From IMG/VR virus record IMGVR_UViG_3300017971_000735, positions 1 to 24,853 of that record: DNA of 24,853 bases, one strand, 5' to 3'. Every line of letters starts with the position of its first letter. Position 1 is the first letter of the stretch. A program made the position numbers and the translations under genes. The stretch is from a virus. The notes below the pieces were generated by a model that had not been told where the DNA came from, made no database searches, and saw nothing but the letters and a program-made list of their open reading frames with translations. Positions 5,816-12,732 of the stretch are shown here, piece by piece.

Positions 5816-5976
5816 GCAAGCCGGGCGATGAGATTCAGAAGGTCATTGATGATATTGACAAGGCGGGTAAGTTCGTATGCGAGCGGTGTGGTGCTACAGT
5901 CCATCTGAAGGACGGGTGTTTGCATATAGACAAGACACCTGATGGTGTTGAGAAATACTGCGAAGCGTGTAAATGA
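5812..5976 (+). CDS. zinc-ribbon-like small protein, 54 residues
   Basis: The ATG at 5812 follows a near-perfect AAAGGAGG. The product has a helical N terminus (MSKPGDEIQKVIDDIDKAGK), a CERC knuckle at residues 23-26, another cysteine at 36, and CEAC at 50-53, a typical zinc ribbon. It overlaps both neighbours as ATGA, so it is translated together with the large terminase. Small zinc proteins next to terminase genes occur in many phages. Whether this one helps packaging is unknown. Confidence 0.65.
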   Translation: MSKPGDEIQKVIDDIDKAGKFVCERCGATVHLKDGCLHIDKTPDGVEKYCEACK

Positions 5977-7427
5977 GGATTGATACGGAGCATGATGCCG
6001 GATTAATTAAGAATACCGGGCTGAGGCGGGAATATCTTAAGTTTCTCAGAAGGAAACGTGCCTGTCCTGAGCATGACGGTAAATGGTATCATCTTGATAA
6101 ACCTAATAATGCGATAATACTTAATTACAAGCCGATAGCTACGCTGAAGAAGTTTCATTTTGCGGATACCAAATTCCGTGCTATGGGCGGTGGGTTCGGG
6201 GACGGAAAGACGCTCGCCCTATGTCAGGAAGCGATACTGCTTGCTATGGAGTACCCTAATTCCCTTGGATTGATAGGACGAGCCACTTATCCAGAGTTGA
6301 GGGATACCACGAGGAAGATGTTTCTTGATGTCTGTCCCAAGCCGTTAATCGAGAATTTCAATAAGACAGAGAACCATCTATGGCTGAGGAACGGGAGCGA
6401 GATAATATTCCGTGCGCTGACAGCTATAAGCGAGGAAGATAAGAGCAAGTTCAAGAATATCAATCTCGGGTGGTTTGCTGTTGACCAGGCGGAGGAGATA
6501 GAGGAGGAAATATTTGATTTGCTCAGGGGTCGGCTCAGGCAGAAGGAGGGTCCGAGAAGGGCGTTCATAGCGTTCAACAGTGAAGGTCATAACTGGATAT
6601 GGGAGAAATGGGTCAAATATCCGAAGAAGGAATACAGGTTGTTCATGGCCCATTCGTTTGAGAACCCGTATCTGCCCGAGGATTACCTGTGGGACTTAAT
6701 AGTGAACAACCCCGAGGAATGGACGATGCGGTACGTCATGGGGTCGTTTGACGTGTTCAAGGGCAAGATATTCAAGGACTTTGATATGGATACCCATGTG
6801 ATAGACGAGTTTGAACCCCCGGCCAACTGGACAAGATACAGGTCTATAGATTGGGGCTACCGACACCCTACTGCCTGCCTGTGGGCCGCTATAAGCCCCG
6901 AGAATGATATTTATATATACGGGGGTACATCACAGAGCGAACTGTCTCCACAGGCGCAGGCGGCGATGATACGGAGCAGTAAGTTCAGTATCCACAGGAA
7001 TGAGGATAGCGACCAGATAGAGCCGTATAACTTTGTATGGACTACCATAGACCCTGCTACGAATAAGCGAGACCCCAATACAGGGGAGACCATCAAGGAG
7101 ATGTTCGATATGGCAGGTGTGCCTACTGTGGACGCTAATAATGACGTACCTGCCGGGATAGCGAAGCTGGCTCAGTTATTCAGGGGCGAAGGCCGCAAGA
7201 TAAAGATATGTCGTAATTGCGTGGACTTGATAGACGAGATAATGAACTATAAGTGGATAATGACTAAGGGAACACAGGGCAAGGAAAAGCCCAAGAAGGA
7301 TAAAGATGACTCCGTAGACGCGCTCAGGTACTTGGTAATGAGCGACCCTACATTCTATGACCCTACAAAGGAATATCAGGACGATGTAGCGGAGCATTAC
7401 TGGCGAGACCCGGATACTGGTTATTAA
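5973..7427 (+). CDS. terL: terminase large subunit
   Basis: This 484-residue protein is the packaging motor, an ATPase plus nuclease that cuts and pumps DNA through the portal. The ATPase domain has a Walker A-type loop GGGFGDGKT (residues 72-80) and a Walker B strand GWFAVDQAEE (166-175). The C-terminal RNase H-like nuclease domain shows SIDWGYRHPT (D293), TTIDPATNKRD (D360) and KKDKDDSVDALRYL with conserved aspartates near 443-449. Length and motif order are normal for the family. The start overlaps the zinc-ribbon gene as ATGA. GC content rises sharply compared with the preceding genes. Confidence 0.95.
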   Translation: MRIDTEHDAGLIKNTGLRREYLKFLRRKRACPEHDGKWYHLDKPNNAIILNYKPIATLKKFHFADTKFRAMGGGFGDGKTLALCQEAILLAMEYPNSLGLIGRATYPELRDTTRKMFLDVCPKPLIENFNKTENHLWLRNGSEIIFRALTAISEEDKSKFKNINLGWFAVDQAEEIEEEIFDLLRGRLRQKEGPRRAFIAFNSEGHNWIWEKWVKYPKKEYRLFMAHSFENPYLPEDYLWDLIVNNPEEWTMRYVMGSFDVFKGKIFKDFDMDTHVIDEFEPPANWTRYRSIDWGYRHPTACLWAAISPENDIYIYGGTSQSELSPQAQAAMIRSSKFSIHRNEDSDQIEPYNFVWTTIDPATNKRDPNTGETIKEMFDMAGVPTVDANNDVPAGIAKLAQLFRGEGRKIKICRNCVDLIDEIMNYKWIMTKGTQGKEKPKKDKDDSVDALRYLVMSDPTFYDPTKEYQDDVAEHYWRDPDTGY

Positions 7428-7462
7428 AGGTTCATGGCTTAAAGTTTAATAAGGAGGTTAAA

Positions 7463-7705
7463 ATGGACGAGAAGGAAGCATGGAAATATGAACATAAACC
7501 AATAACAATAATAACAGAATTATTATATCCCCAATATGAAAAAAATTTTAAAAGTATAAAAGAAAGTGTTTGGAAATATATACAAAAAAGAGCAGCTTTT
7601 TTACTTTCTGAAGAACATGGAGTTGACGAAGTAAGAGAACATTGGAAATCTATAATTAATGGTATAGTTCCATTTGGATTAAAAATAAGAAAGGATAGAC
7701 AATGA
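7463..7705 (+). CDS. hypothetical protein, 80 residues
   Basis: An AT-rich gene with AAGGAGG before its ATG, coding for a probably all-helical protein (MDEKEAWKYEHKPITIITEL... ending KIRKDRQ) that I do not recognise. Its codon use differs from the large terminase before it and the dehydratase after it, and matches the peptidase gene at 7788-8090. It ends in an ATGA overlap with the dehydratase remnant at 7702. These AT-rich genes together look like an inserted block. Confidence 0.6.
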   Translation: MDEKEAWKYEHKPITIITELLYPQYEKNFKSIKESVWKYIQKRAAFLLSEEHGVDEVREHWKSIINGIVPFGLKIRKDRQ

Positions 7706-7791
7706 AAATTCTAATTACAGGTGGTTGCGGATTTCTTGGACATCACTTGGTGGAGCATTATATCAAGAATAGCGATAAGGAGGTTTTATGA
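7702..7791 (+). pseudogene. N-terminal remnant of a sugar-nucleotide dehydratase
   Basis: The frame encodes MKILITGGCGFLGHHLVEHY and nine more residues, then stops. It is the first 29 residues of the same protein that is intact at 8091-9074, including the nucleotide-binding GGCGFLG. The two copies differ at many third codon positions and by one codon, so this is a diverged homologue cut short rather than a fresh duplication. It ends in ATGA with the peptidase gene, and its last codons form that gene's AAGGAGG ribosome site. It may survive as a translated leader. Confidence 0.8.
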
Positions 7792-8090
7792 AAATACCTA
7801 AAGAAATTAAATTAATGGGGCGCAGGATACCAATTGAATATGATTTAAAAATATCTGATAATGATGATGCTTATGGATTTGCTGCTTACAGAAAAGGTAA
7901 AATAATAATAGTACCAAAAGATAAATCAAATAATAGAACTGATGAAATGGTTAATATAACATTTTTACATGAAATTATTCATTGGATATTTTTTTTATTA
8001 CATGAAGATGATTTAAGAAACAATGAGGGTCTTGTTAGTCGTATAACTGAAATGTTATATCAAATAATTCCACAAATAGAGGGTAAATAA
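7788..8090 (+). CDS. putative HEXXH zinc metallopeptidase-like phage protein
   Basis: This 100-residue protein begins MKIPKEIKLMGRRIPIEYDL and carries HEIIH at residues 61-65, the zinc-binding and catalytic motif of metallopeptidases. Downstream acidic residues (E80 or E88) could be the third ligand. The C-terminal EGLVSRITEMLYQII resembles the final helix of small phage peptidase-like proteins related in layout to SprT/ImmA types. These are compact, cytoplasmic and of uncertain substrate. The gene is AT-rich and sits between a broken and an intact dehydratase gene, as though inserted. AAGGAGG precedes the ATG. Confidence 0.7.
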   Translation: MKIPKEIKLMGRRIPIEYDLKISDNDDAYGFAAYRKGKIIIVPKDKSNNRTDEMVNITFLHEIIHWIFFLLHEDDLRNNEGLVSRITEMLYQIIPQIEGK

Positions 8091-9074
8091 ATGAAAAAGA
8101 TTTTAATTACAGGCGGTTGTGGATTCCTTGGGCACCATTTGGTGGAGCATTATCTGAGGAATAGTGATTATGAGATTATAGTATTGGACGCGCTTACATA
8201 CGCATCCAACGGATTTGACAGGCTAAGGGATATAAACTGTTTTGATGACAAACGTATAAAGATAATAACGTACAACATCAGAGAGCCGATAAGCGAGGGT
8301 ATAATTAAGGAAACGGGTAAGTTGGACTATATACTGCACACAGCGGCAGAGACCCATGTAGATAACTCCATTATCGACCCCTTATCCTTCGTAAAGACCA
8401 ATGTACTTGGCACGGCGCATATGCTTGAGTTCGCAAGAAAAAAAGCCGATAATCTAAAGAATATGCTCTATTTCAGCACAGATGAGGTATTTGGGCCTGC
8501 TCCCCAGAAGAAGAAGTACAAGGAATGGGATAGATACAGGAGTACGAATCCCTATGCAGCGAGCAAGGCAGGGGGCGAGGAGCTATGCCTGGCGTATGCC
8601 AATACATACAAGCTACCCGTATTTATCACGCATTGTATGAATCTGTTTGGCGAGAGACAGCATCCTGAGAAATTCATACCCATGTGCATTAAGAAGATAA
8701 GGGATAACCAGTGTGTAACCATCCATGCTAACAAGGCCAAGACGGTATCAGGGTCAAGGTTCTACATCCATTGTAGGAACGTGGCAAGTGCCGTAGATTT
8801 CATACTCCCAAGGGCTACAACGGCTCATAAATACAACATAGTGGGCGAGAAAGAGGTCTCAAACCTTGATATGGCACTCACGATAGCAGAGATATTGGAG
8901 AAACCGCTCAAGTACGAGATGACAGATTTTCATTCTCAGAGGCCGGGCCACGACCTCCGTTACGCGTTGGACGGCTCTCTATTAAAAGAGCTTGGCTGGA
9001 AGATACCTATTGACTTTGAAAAATCACTTGAAAAAACCGTGAAATGGTTTATAAATAATAAGAGATGGTTGTGA
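8091..9074 (+). CDS. NAD-dependent sugar-nucleotide dehydratase/epimerase, dTDP-glucose 4,6-dehydratase-like
   Basis: This 327-residue protein is an extended short-chain dehydrogenase. It has a Rossmann GGCGFLG (residues 8-14), TAAETHVDNSI (84-94), STDEVFG (129-135) with the Asp-Glu pair typical of RmlB dehydratases, and the catalytic YAASK (Tyr155, Lys159). RPGHDLRYALDGSLLKELGW near the C terminus is also RmlB-like. The likely reaction is conversion of dTDP-glucose to its 4-keto-6-deoxy sugar, but related epimerases and decarboxylases cannot be excluded. It sits in the virion operon and may work with the glycosyltransferase at 16329. The start follows directly on the peptidase stop. Confidence 0.85.
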   Translation: MKKILITGGCGFLGHHLVEHYLRNSDYEIIVLDALTYASNGFDRLRDINCFDDKRIKIITYNIREPISEGIIKETGKLDYILHTAAETHVDNSIIDPLSFVKTNVLGTAHMLEFARKKADNLKNMLYFSTDEVFGPAPQKKKYKEWDRYRSTNPYAASKAGGEELCLAYANTYKLPVFITHCMNLFGERQHPEKFIPMCIKKIRDNQCVTIHANKAKTVSGSRFYIHCRNVASAVDFILPRATTAHKYNIVGEKEVSNLDMALTIAEILEKPLKYEMTDFHSQRPGHDLRYALDGSLLKELGWKIPIDFEKSLEKTVKWFINNKRWL

Positions 9075-9100
9075 AAAATTTCACAGTGAAAAATTTCACA
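9071..9100. repeat. tandem pair of near-palindromic 15-bp repeats, candidate operator
   Basis: The sequence GTGAAAAATTTCACA occurs twice in direct succession (9071-9085 and 9086-9100) without a mismatch. Each copy is itself a dyad (TGTGAA/TTCACA arms when the flanking T is counted). The first copy contains the dehydratase stop codon. The pair ends 6 bases before the -35 box of the promoter at 9107. The centres lie about 49 and 64 bases upstream of the expected transcription start, a position suited to an activator or a repressor. Confidence 0.75.
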
Positions 9101-9106
9101 AAGGAC

Positions 9107-9135
9107 TTGACAAAATAGTTAATTACGAGTAAAAT
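9107..9135 (+). promoter_or_regulatory. strong sigma-70-like promoter for portal and capsid genes
   Basis: A perfect TTGACA (9107-9112), a 17-base spacer and TAAAAT (9130-9135) form one of the best promoter matches in the window. Transcription would start near 9142 and enter the tiny basic genes, portal, scaffold and capsid genes. The tandem dyads directly upstream suggest regulated late expression. Confidence 0.75.
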
Positions 9136-9145
9136 GGTAGTGATT

Positions 9146-9241
9146 ATGGTAATGCACCGTAAAACCAAGCTAATACCCAAGAAAAAGACCAAAAGCTACG
9201 AAAAGAAGAACGGAAAGATTATCCGCCGAGGGGGTAAGTAA
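9146..9241 (+). CDS. tiny basic protein, 31 residues
   Basis: The frame MVMHRKTKLIPKKKTKSYEK...IIRRGGK is almost entirely basic and ends in a TAATG overlap with the next gene. An in-frame ATG at 9134 lies inside the promoter -10 box, so 9146 or 9152 is the better start given transcription from about 9142. There is no clear ribosome site, so the message may be almost leaderless. Lysine-rich micro-proteins like this may condense DNA in the capsid, but no function is shown. Confidence 0.45.
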   Translation: MVMHRKTKLIPKKKTKSYEKKNGKIIRRGGK

Positions 9242-9414
9242 TGCCTAAACCTTTGATTGCGTCAACCGCTAAACAGGCAGCCAAGCAGAGGAAACGCCTG
9301 AGACAGCTTAACCGCGCATGGACAGTCAAGGAGAAGCGTGGCAGCGAGTTATTCTACAAAAGCATTATTGGTACATGGGTTCCGCGTCCCGTAAGAGTAA
9401 GGAGGGGAAAGTAA
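9241..9414 (+). CDS. small basic protein, 57 residues
   Basis: The gene starts and ends in TAATG overlaps with its neighbours. The GAGGGGG of the preceding gene's end provides the ribosome site. The protein has an Arg/Lys-rich helix (KQAAKQRKRLRQLNRAW, residues 11-27) and a basic C terminus (VPRPVRVRRGK). A longer overlapping frame from 9318 in another phase reads through this gene but lacks a ribosome site. The family is not recognised. It is likely to be nucleic-acid binding. Confidence 0.6.
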   Translation: MPKPLIASTAKQAAKQRKRLRQLNRAWTVKEKRGSELFYKSIIGTWVPRPVRVRRGK

Positions 9415-9551
9415 TGTCTCCCAAAAAGCTCATGCGTTGTATTCGTAAAGTAAAGGCAAAAATGCGGAAGGGCGGTAAAAAGGTTAATCCTTATGCCGTC
9501 TGCGTAGCATCAACCGGACAGAAACCGCATAAACGGAAAAGGAAAAAATAA
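9414..9551 (+). CDS. small basic conserved phage protein, 45 residues
   Basis: I start at the ATG at 9414, overlapping the previous stop as TAATG and preceded by AAGGAGGGG. The product (MSPKKLMRCIRKVKAKM..., then NPYAVCVASTG, ending KRKRKK) contains the YAVCVASTG segment that I recognise from tiny proteins located near portal or capsid genes in many phages. Their role is unknown. It is strongly basic with two cysteines. Confidence 0.65.
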   Translation: MSPKKLMRCIRKVKAKMRKGGKKVNPYAVCVASTGQKPHKRKRKK

Positions 9552-9685
9552 TGAGTAAAAATAGACGTGGCGTAAGAGATGGTACTGGACCTTATAAGGG
9601 GTCATATCAAAAAAGAAAATATAGGATAGGACGCAGAAAAAAATCAGGAAAAATATGTCCTATGCGTGGGAAAAAAAGAAAATGA
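9551..9685 (+). CDS. small basic conserved phage protein, 44 residues
   Basis: The TAATG start overlaps the previous gene. The protein has RDGTGPYKGSY (residues 9-19) and KICPMRGKKRK at the end. A GTGP...CP pattern of this sort is familiar to me from very short phage proteins of unknown function upstream of the portal. Nearly half of the residues are basic or Gly. It ends in an ATGA overlap with the portal start at 9682, which is why I prefer that portal start. Confidence 0.6.
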   Translation: MSKNRRGVRDGTGPYKGSYQKRKYRIGRRKKSGKICPMRGKKRK

Positions 9686-11523
9686 CAGAAGACCAGAAGG
9701 TACGCGGAAAACAGATTATAGAGAATATACGCGACAGATTTAACTCTGAGATGGCGTATATGCGTACCGATTGGCAGAGGTACGAGAAGAATTACAGGGG
9801 TGTACTCCGCAAGGACAGGTACAAGGGGTCGGCTAACCTGTTCGTTCAGGAGACACATAACGCTGTGGAGACCATAGTGAGCCGTATAAAACGGCTTATA
9901 CTGTCTATCATACCACCGTTCAACGTGAGGTATGAAGGGCCAGTACCGGGGAATCAGCGAGAAGCGTCTAAGATAAGGGCTGATGTAATCAAGGCTAAGT
10001 TCGAGAAACAATGGCGTAATGCAGGTGTTGAGAAAACGCTTGAGATGTTCATACGCAAAACAGGACTGTACGGCACAGGAATAATGAAATACTTTTGGGA
10101 TTATCAGAGAAAGACAGTCATACGGAACGGCAAAGAGGAAAGCGTTACGATATATGACGATGTGATGTTTGAGAATAAAGACCCCTTTAATATGTTTCTC
10201 ATAGGTCAGGGACAGACGGCAGACGAGCTTGAGATGATAATGGAACGCTCAGAGACCACTATGGAGGAACTGAAAAAGCACGAGAAGGGCAAGATAGAGA
10301 GCGGGCCCGACAAGGGTAAGCCCAAAGGATACTACCAGAACCTTGACGAAGTGCCCGCCAAAGCACTCGGGGATGCCGTACCTAACAGCGATAAGTCATA
10401 TCAGAAATACGATTTGAGGTATTCTCCTGAGCAGTTGGACTCATCTACGATACCCGTGGAACTATACGAATTATGGCTCGATTTCGACCTTGAGGGCAAA
10501 GGCAAGAAGATACCGTGTGTGATAACAATGGCTAACGGCGTGGTTATCAGGGTATCAAGGAATCCGTATCATCATCAGAAGAAGCCATATATAATCTGCC
10601 CTTACATACCCGTACCGAATACGCCGTGGGGCATAGGGATATGCGAGCTTATAAAGAACGACCAGGCGCAGATAAATACCGTTATGAACCAGATGGTAGA
10701 TGACGGCACATTCACGCTCCATAATATGTGGCTCAGGAACATAGGTTGCCCCACATTAAAGAGCCATCTCAAAGCCGCTCCCATGAAAGTATTCGATGTC
10801 AGGAACGAGAATGATATAATACCATTGAGAACAGCCGGAGGTCAGATAATGGCTACCGGAATACAGCTATTTAGGCTGATAAGAGACAACATTATGAATA
10901 CCACGGGCGCACAGGCGATAATGCAGGGCGCACCCGCACGGGCGAGGACTACTGCCACGGAAGTGGCAGGCATGGAGCGTCATGGTATGAATCGTGTTGT
11001 AGATATAGCAGACCGTATGAGCGAGCTTGTGATAAAGCCGATGGTAGAAGCTACCTACGACCTTGACAAGCAGTTCCTCGGAAGGGCTGAACAGATACCG
11101 ATTAAGGAAGGCAAGGAGGTCATATTCAGGGACTTACTGTTGAGCGACCTTGATTATGACTACAAGTTTGAGATAATAACGGCTATGGACACCGAGAATA
11201 AAATGATTAAGCAACAGCAATTCATATCATTCTTAAATATTATAAGGGGCTTTCCCCCACAGGCGATGGCAAGTCTTACGTTTGCCCTGTTAAGGCGTAT
11301 ATGGGAATCATTCGGGTTTAAGGATTCGGATGAGGTCATAACGCCACAGGACGAGCAGATGATGAAACAACTTATAGGAGCACCTAACATCGGCCCCGCT
11401 GGCGGTGTTTCTCCCCACCTCGGGCAAGTGGGCGAGAGGGCTGGCGGGGCTGGTCCGCCCAATGTTGCGGGAGTTGAGGCATCACAGATAGGCGGTATTG
11501 CCGGAGCTATGGGGAGGGCTTAA
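9682..11523 (+). CDS. portal protein (podovirus-like)
   Basis: This protein of about 613 residues forms the dodecameric DNA gate at one capsid vertex, which receives the terminase during packaging and the tail afterwards. Recognisable portal landmarks are the PWGIGICELIKNDQAQIN segment near residue 314, followed by a long helix, and TTGAQAIMQGAPARARTTAT near 406. The C-terminal 40 residues are Gly/Ala-rich. Size and gene order (terminase, portal, scaffold, capsid) fit a P22- or N4-like portal. An in-frame ATG at 9655 with AGGA upstream is an alternative start. I prefer 9682 for its ATGA overlap with the previous gene. Confidence 0.88.
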   Translation: MTEDQKVRGKQIIENIRDRFNSEMAYMRTDWQRYEKNYRGVLRKDRYKGSANLFVQETHNAVETIVSRIKRLILSIIPPFNVRYEGPVPGNQREASKIRADVIKAKFEKQWRNAGVEKTLEMFIRKTGLYGTGIMKYFWDYQRKTVIRNGKEESVTIYDDVMFENKDPFNMFLIGQGQTADELEMIMERSETTMEELKKHEKGKIESGPDKGKPKGYYQNLDEVPAKALGDAVPNSDKSYQKYDLRYSPEQLDSSTIPVELYELWLDFDLEGKGKKIPCVITMANGVVIRVSRNPYHHQKKPYIICPYIPVPNTPWGIGICELIKNDQAQINTVMNQMVDDGTFTLHNMWLRNIGCPTLKSHLKAAPMKVFDVRNENDIIPLRTAGGQIMATGIQLFRLIRDNIMNTTGAQAIMQGAPARARTTATEVAGMERHGMNRVVDIADRMSELVIKPMVEATYDLDKQFLGRAEQIPIKEGKEVIFRDLLLSDLDYDYKFEIITAMDTENKMIKQQQFISFLNIIRGFPPQAMASLTFALLRRIWESFGFKDSDEVITPQDEQMMKQLIGAPNIGPAGGVSPHLGQVGERAGGAGPPNVAGVEASQIGGIAGAMGRA

Positions 11524-11816
11524 TGGAATTAGACGATGAGCAGAAAGAATTACTCAAGACGGCAAAAGAGTTCAAAGAGATGTGTCAAACCGAAGGGTGG
11601 AAAAGAATTGAATCCTATATTAAAGATGCTATTGAGCAGATGGATAAATTTATTAGTTTCGATACCCTTCCTAAAGATTATAATGGATTTCTTGAGGAAG
11701 TTGTTAAACGAAGGGCTATCAGGGATACTTGGATAGAATTATTGAACCATGTAAAAAACCACATTGAAGGTGGTTTTGAATTAGAAAAACAAATGAAAGG
11801 AGGAATAGATGATTAA
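11523..11816 (+). CDS. helical protein between portal and scaffold, 97 residues
   Basis: The ATG overlaps the portal TAA as TAATG. The product is acidic at the start (MELDDEQKELLKTAKEFKEM) and predicted to be entirely helical (VVKRRAIRDTWIELLNHVKN). Small helical proteins at this position occur in other phages without firm function. It may help capsid assembly. It overlaps the scaffold gene by 8 bases and contains that gene's AAAGGAGGA ribosome site. A second frame at 11536 is a shadow. Confidence 0.65.
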   Translation: MELDDEQKELLKTAKEFKEMCQTEGWKRIESYIKDAIEQMDKFISFDTLPKDYNGFLEEVVKRRAIRDTWIELLNHVKNHIEGGFELEKQMKGGIDD

Positions 11817-12627
11817 TGTCAACCCAAACATCGACCAAGATGGCGACCAAGCTAACGACGATGTACTGGATGATGAGGATTTGGAGGTAAGTAACCTTGA
11901 GGACGAGGATGACCCCGATGCTCTCAAGGCTAAAATCAAGGAACTGGAAAAGGAAAGGGACAAGACCGAGAAACGCAGAAGGGACGCTCAGAAATGGGCG
12001 CAGCAGAACAAGAACGAAGCCGACAAAATGAAGAAGAAGTTGGCGGAGCATGGGCTTGATATAGGGGAAGATGGAAGCATCGTGAAGAAACAGTATGACC
12101 CCGGCAAGTCAAGCGAGTTGGATAGAGACAAGGTAGCGGAATTATCGCAGAAAGACCCTATTGCGGCTATTAAGGAAGTGGTAAAACACACGGTACAGGA
12201 AGAAATAGGGACTTTAAAGAAGGAACAGAAACAAGATAAATTGCTTGAGATTCAGAAATCTGACAAGGCAGCGATTGAATCGCTTGAAGGTTATGATGAT
12301 GTCAGGTCTCAGGTAGAAGATATTATACGAAAGGACAAAGGATTACTATTAACCGAAACTCCTTTTACATACGCCCTGATGAAAACGGGAAACCCTAAAT
12401 TCCTGAGAGCATTAGAGGCAAAAGGAAACTTTGGTAATATGAGTAAAGAGTCCGAGAAATTGGTTGCTGGTGTATCGAAGGGCGGGGGCAAGTCGCCATC
12501 TCCCTCAGGGGCATCGGGCATGAGCTATGAACAGCTCAGAAAGCTCACCCCCAAGCAGAGAGAGAAACTTGCTAAGGAACATACGAAGCGTGAAACAGGA
12601 CAGGAAACAATCAGACACCGCTATTAG
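11809..12627 (+). CDS. capsid scaffolding protein
   Basis: This 272-residue protein is extremely charged. It has an acidic, Asp-rich N terminus (residues 5-36), a coiled-coil-like segment (about 38-80, IKELEKERDKTEKRRRD), a helical middle, a flexible Gly/Ser/Pro stretch near 224-236 and a basic C-terminal helix (LTPKQREKLAKEHTKRE). This layout, and its position directly before the major capsid gene, are characteristic of scaffolds that shape the procapsid and leave or are degraded before DNA enters. The start has AAAGGAGGA. Sequence conservation in this family is low, so the call rests on composition and gene order. Confidence 0.8.
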   Translation: MINVNPNIDQDGDQANDDVLDDEDLEVSNLEDEDDPDALKAKIKELEKERDKTEKRRRDAQKWAQQNKNEADKMKKKLAEHGLDIGEDGSIVKKQYDPGKSSELDRDKVAELSQKDPIAAIKEVVKHTVQEEIGTLKKEQKQDKLLEIQKSDKAAIESLEGYDDVRSQVEDIIRKDKGLLLTETPFTYALMKTGNPKFLRALEAKGNFGNMSKESEKLVAGVSKGGGKSPSPSGASGMSYEQLRKLTPKQREKLAKEHTKRETGQETIRHRY

Positions 12628-12638
12628 ATTCTGATTTA

Positions 12639-12729
12639 CTTCACTCCTTTCTTTCATTAATCCGAGTTCAAAAACAACGGAACCCGTGTATCATGGTAAT
12701 CTGTTGTTACTCTAAAGAAAGGAGTGAAG
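12639..12729 (+). promoter_or_regulatory. 16-bp inverted repeat that can hide the capsid ribosome site
   Basis: Positions 12639-12654 (CTTCACTCCTTTCTTT) are perfectly complementary to 12714-12729, which contains the AAAGGAG ribosome site of the major capsid gene. The 59-base loop holds a second stem (12673-12680 with 12701-12708, one G-U). In the message this would form a long hairpin sequestering the ribosome site. The 5' arm begins 12 bases after the scaffold stop, so a ribosome finishing the scaffold could melt it. There is no T-run, so it does not look like a terminator. This fills most of the 105-base gap between the genes. Confidence 0.7.
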
Positions 12730-12732
12730 CTA

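Noticed and set aside
5410-5925. Long leftward open frame opposite the small terminase-terminase junction
   Set aside because: It lies antisense to two well-supported rightward genes, has no ribosome site, and its hydrophobic composition is what the complement of Lys/Arg-rich coding produces.
9071-9100. Tandem repeats as a CRISPR fragment or intrinsic terminator
   Set aside because: There are only two copies with no spacer, and no T-run follows. The immediate neighbour is a strong promoter, so an operator is more reasonable.
9318-9551. 77-residue frame starting at 9318
   Set aside because: Its first 32 codons run out of phase through the 57-residue gene and lack a ribosome site. The true gene is the TAATG-coupled one starting at 9414.
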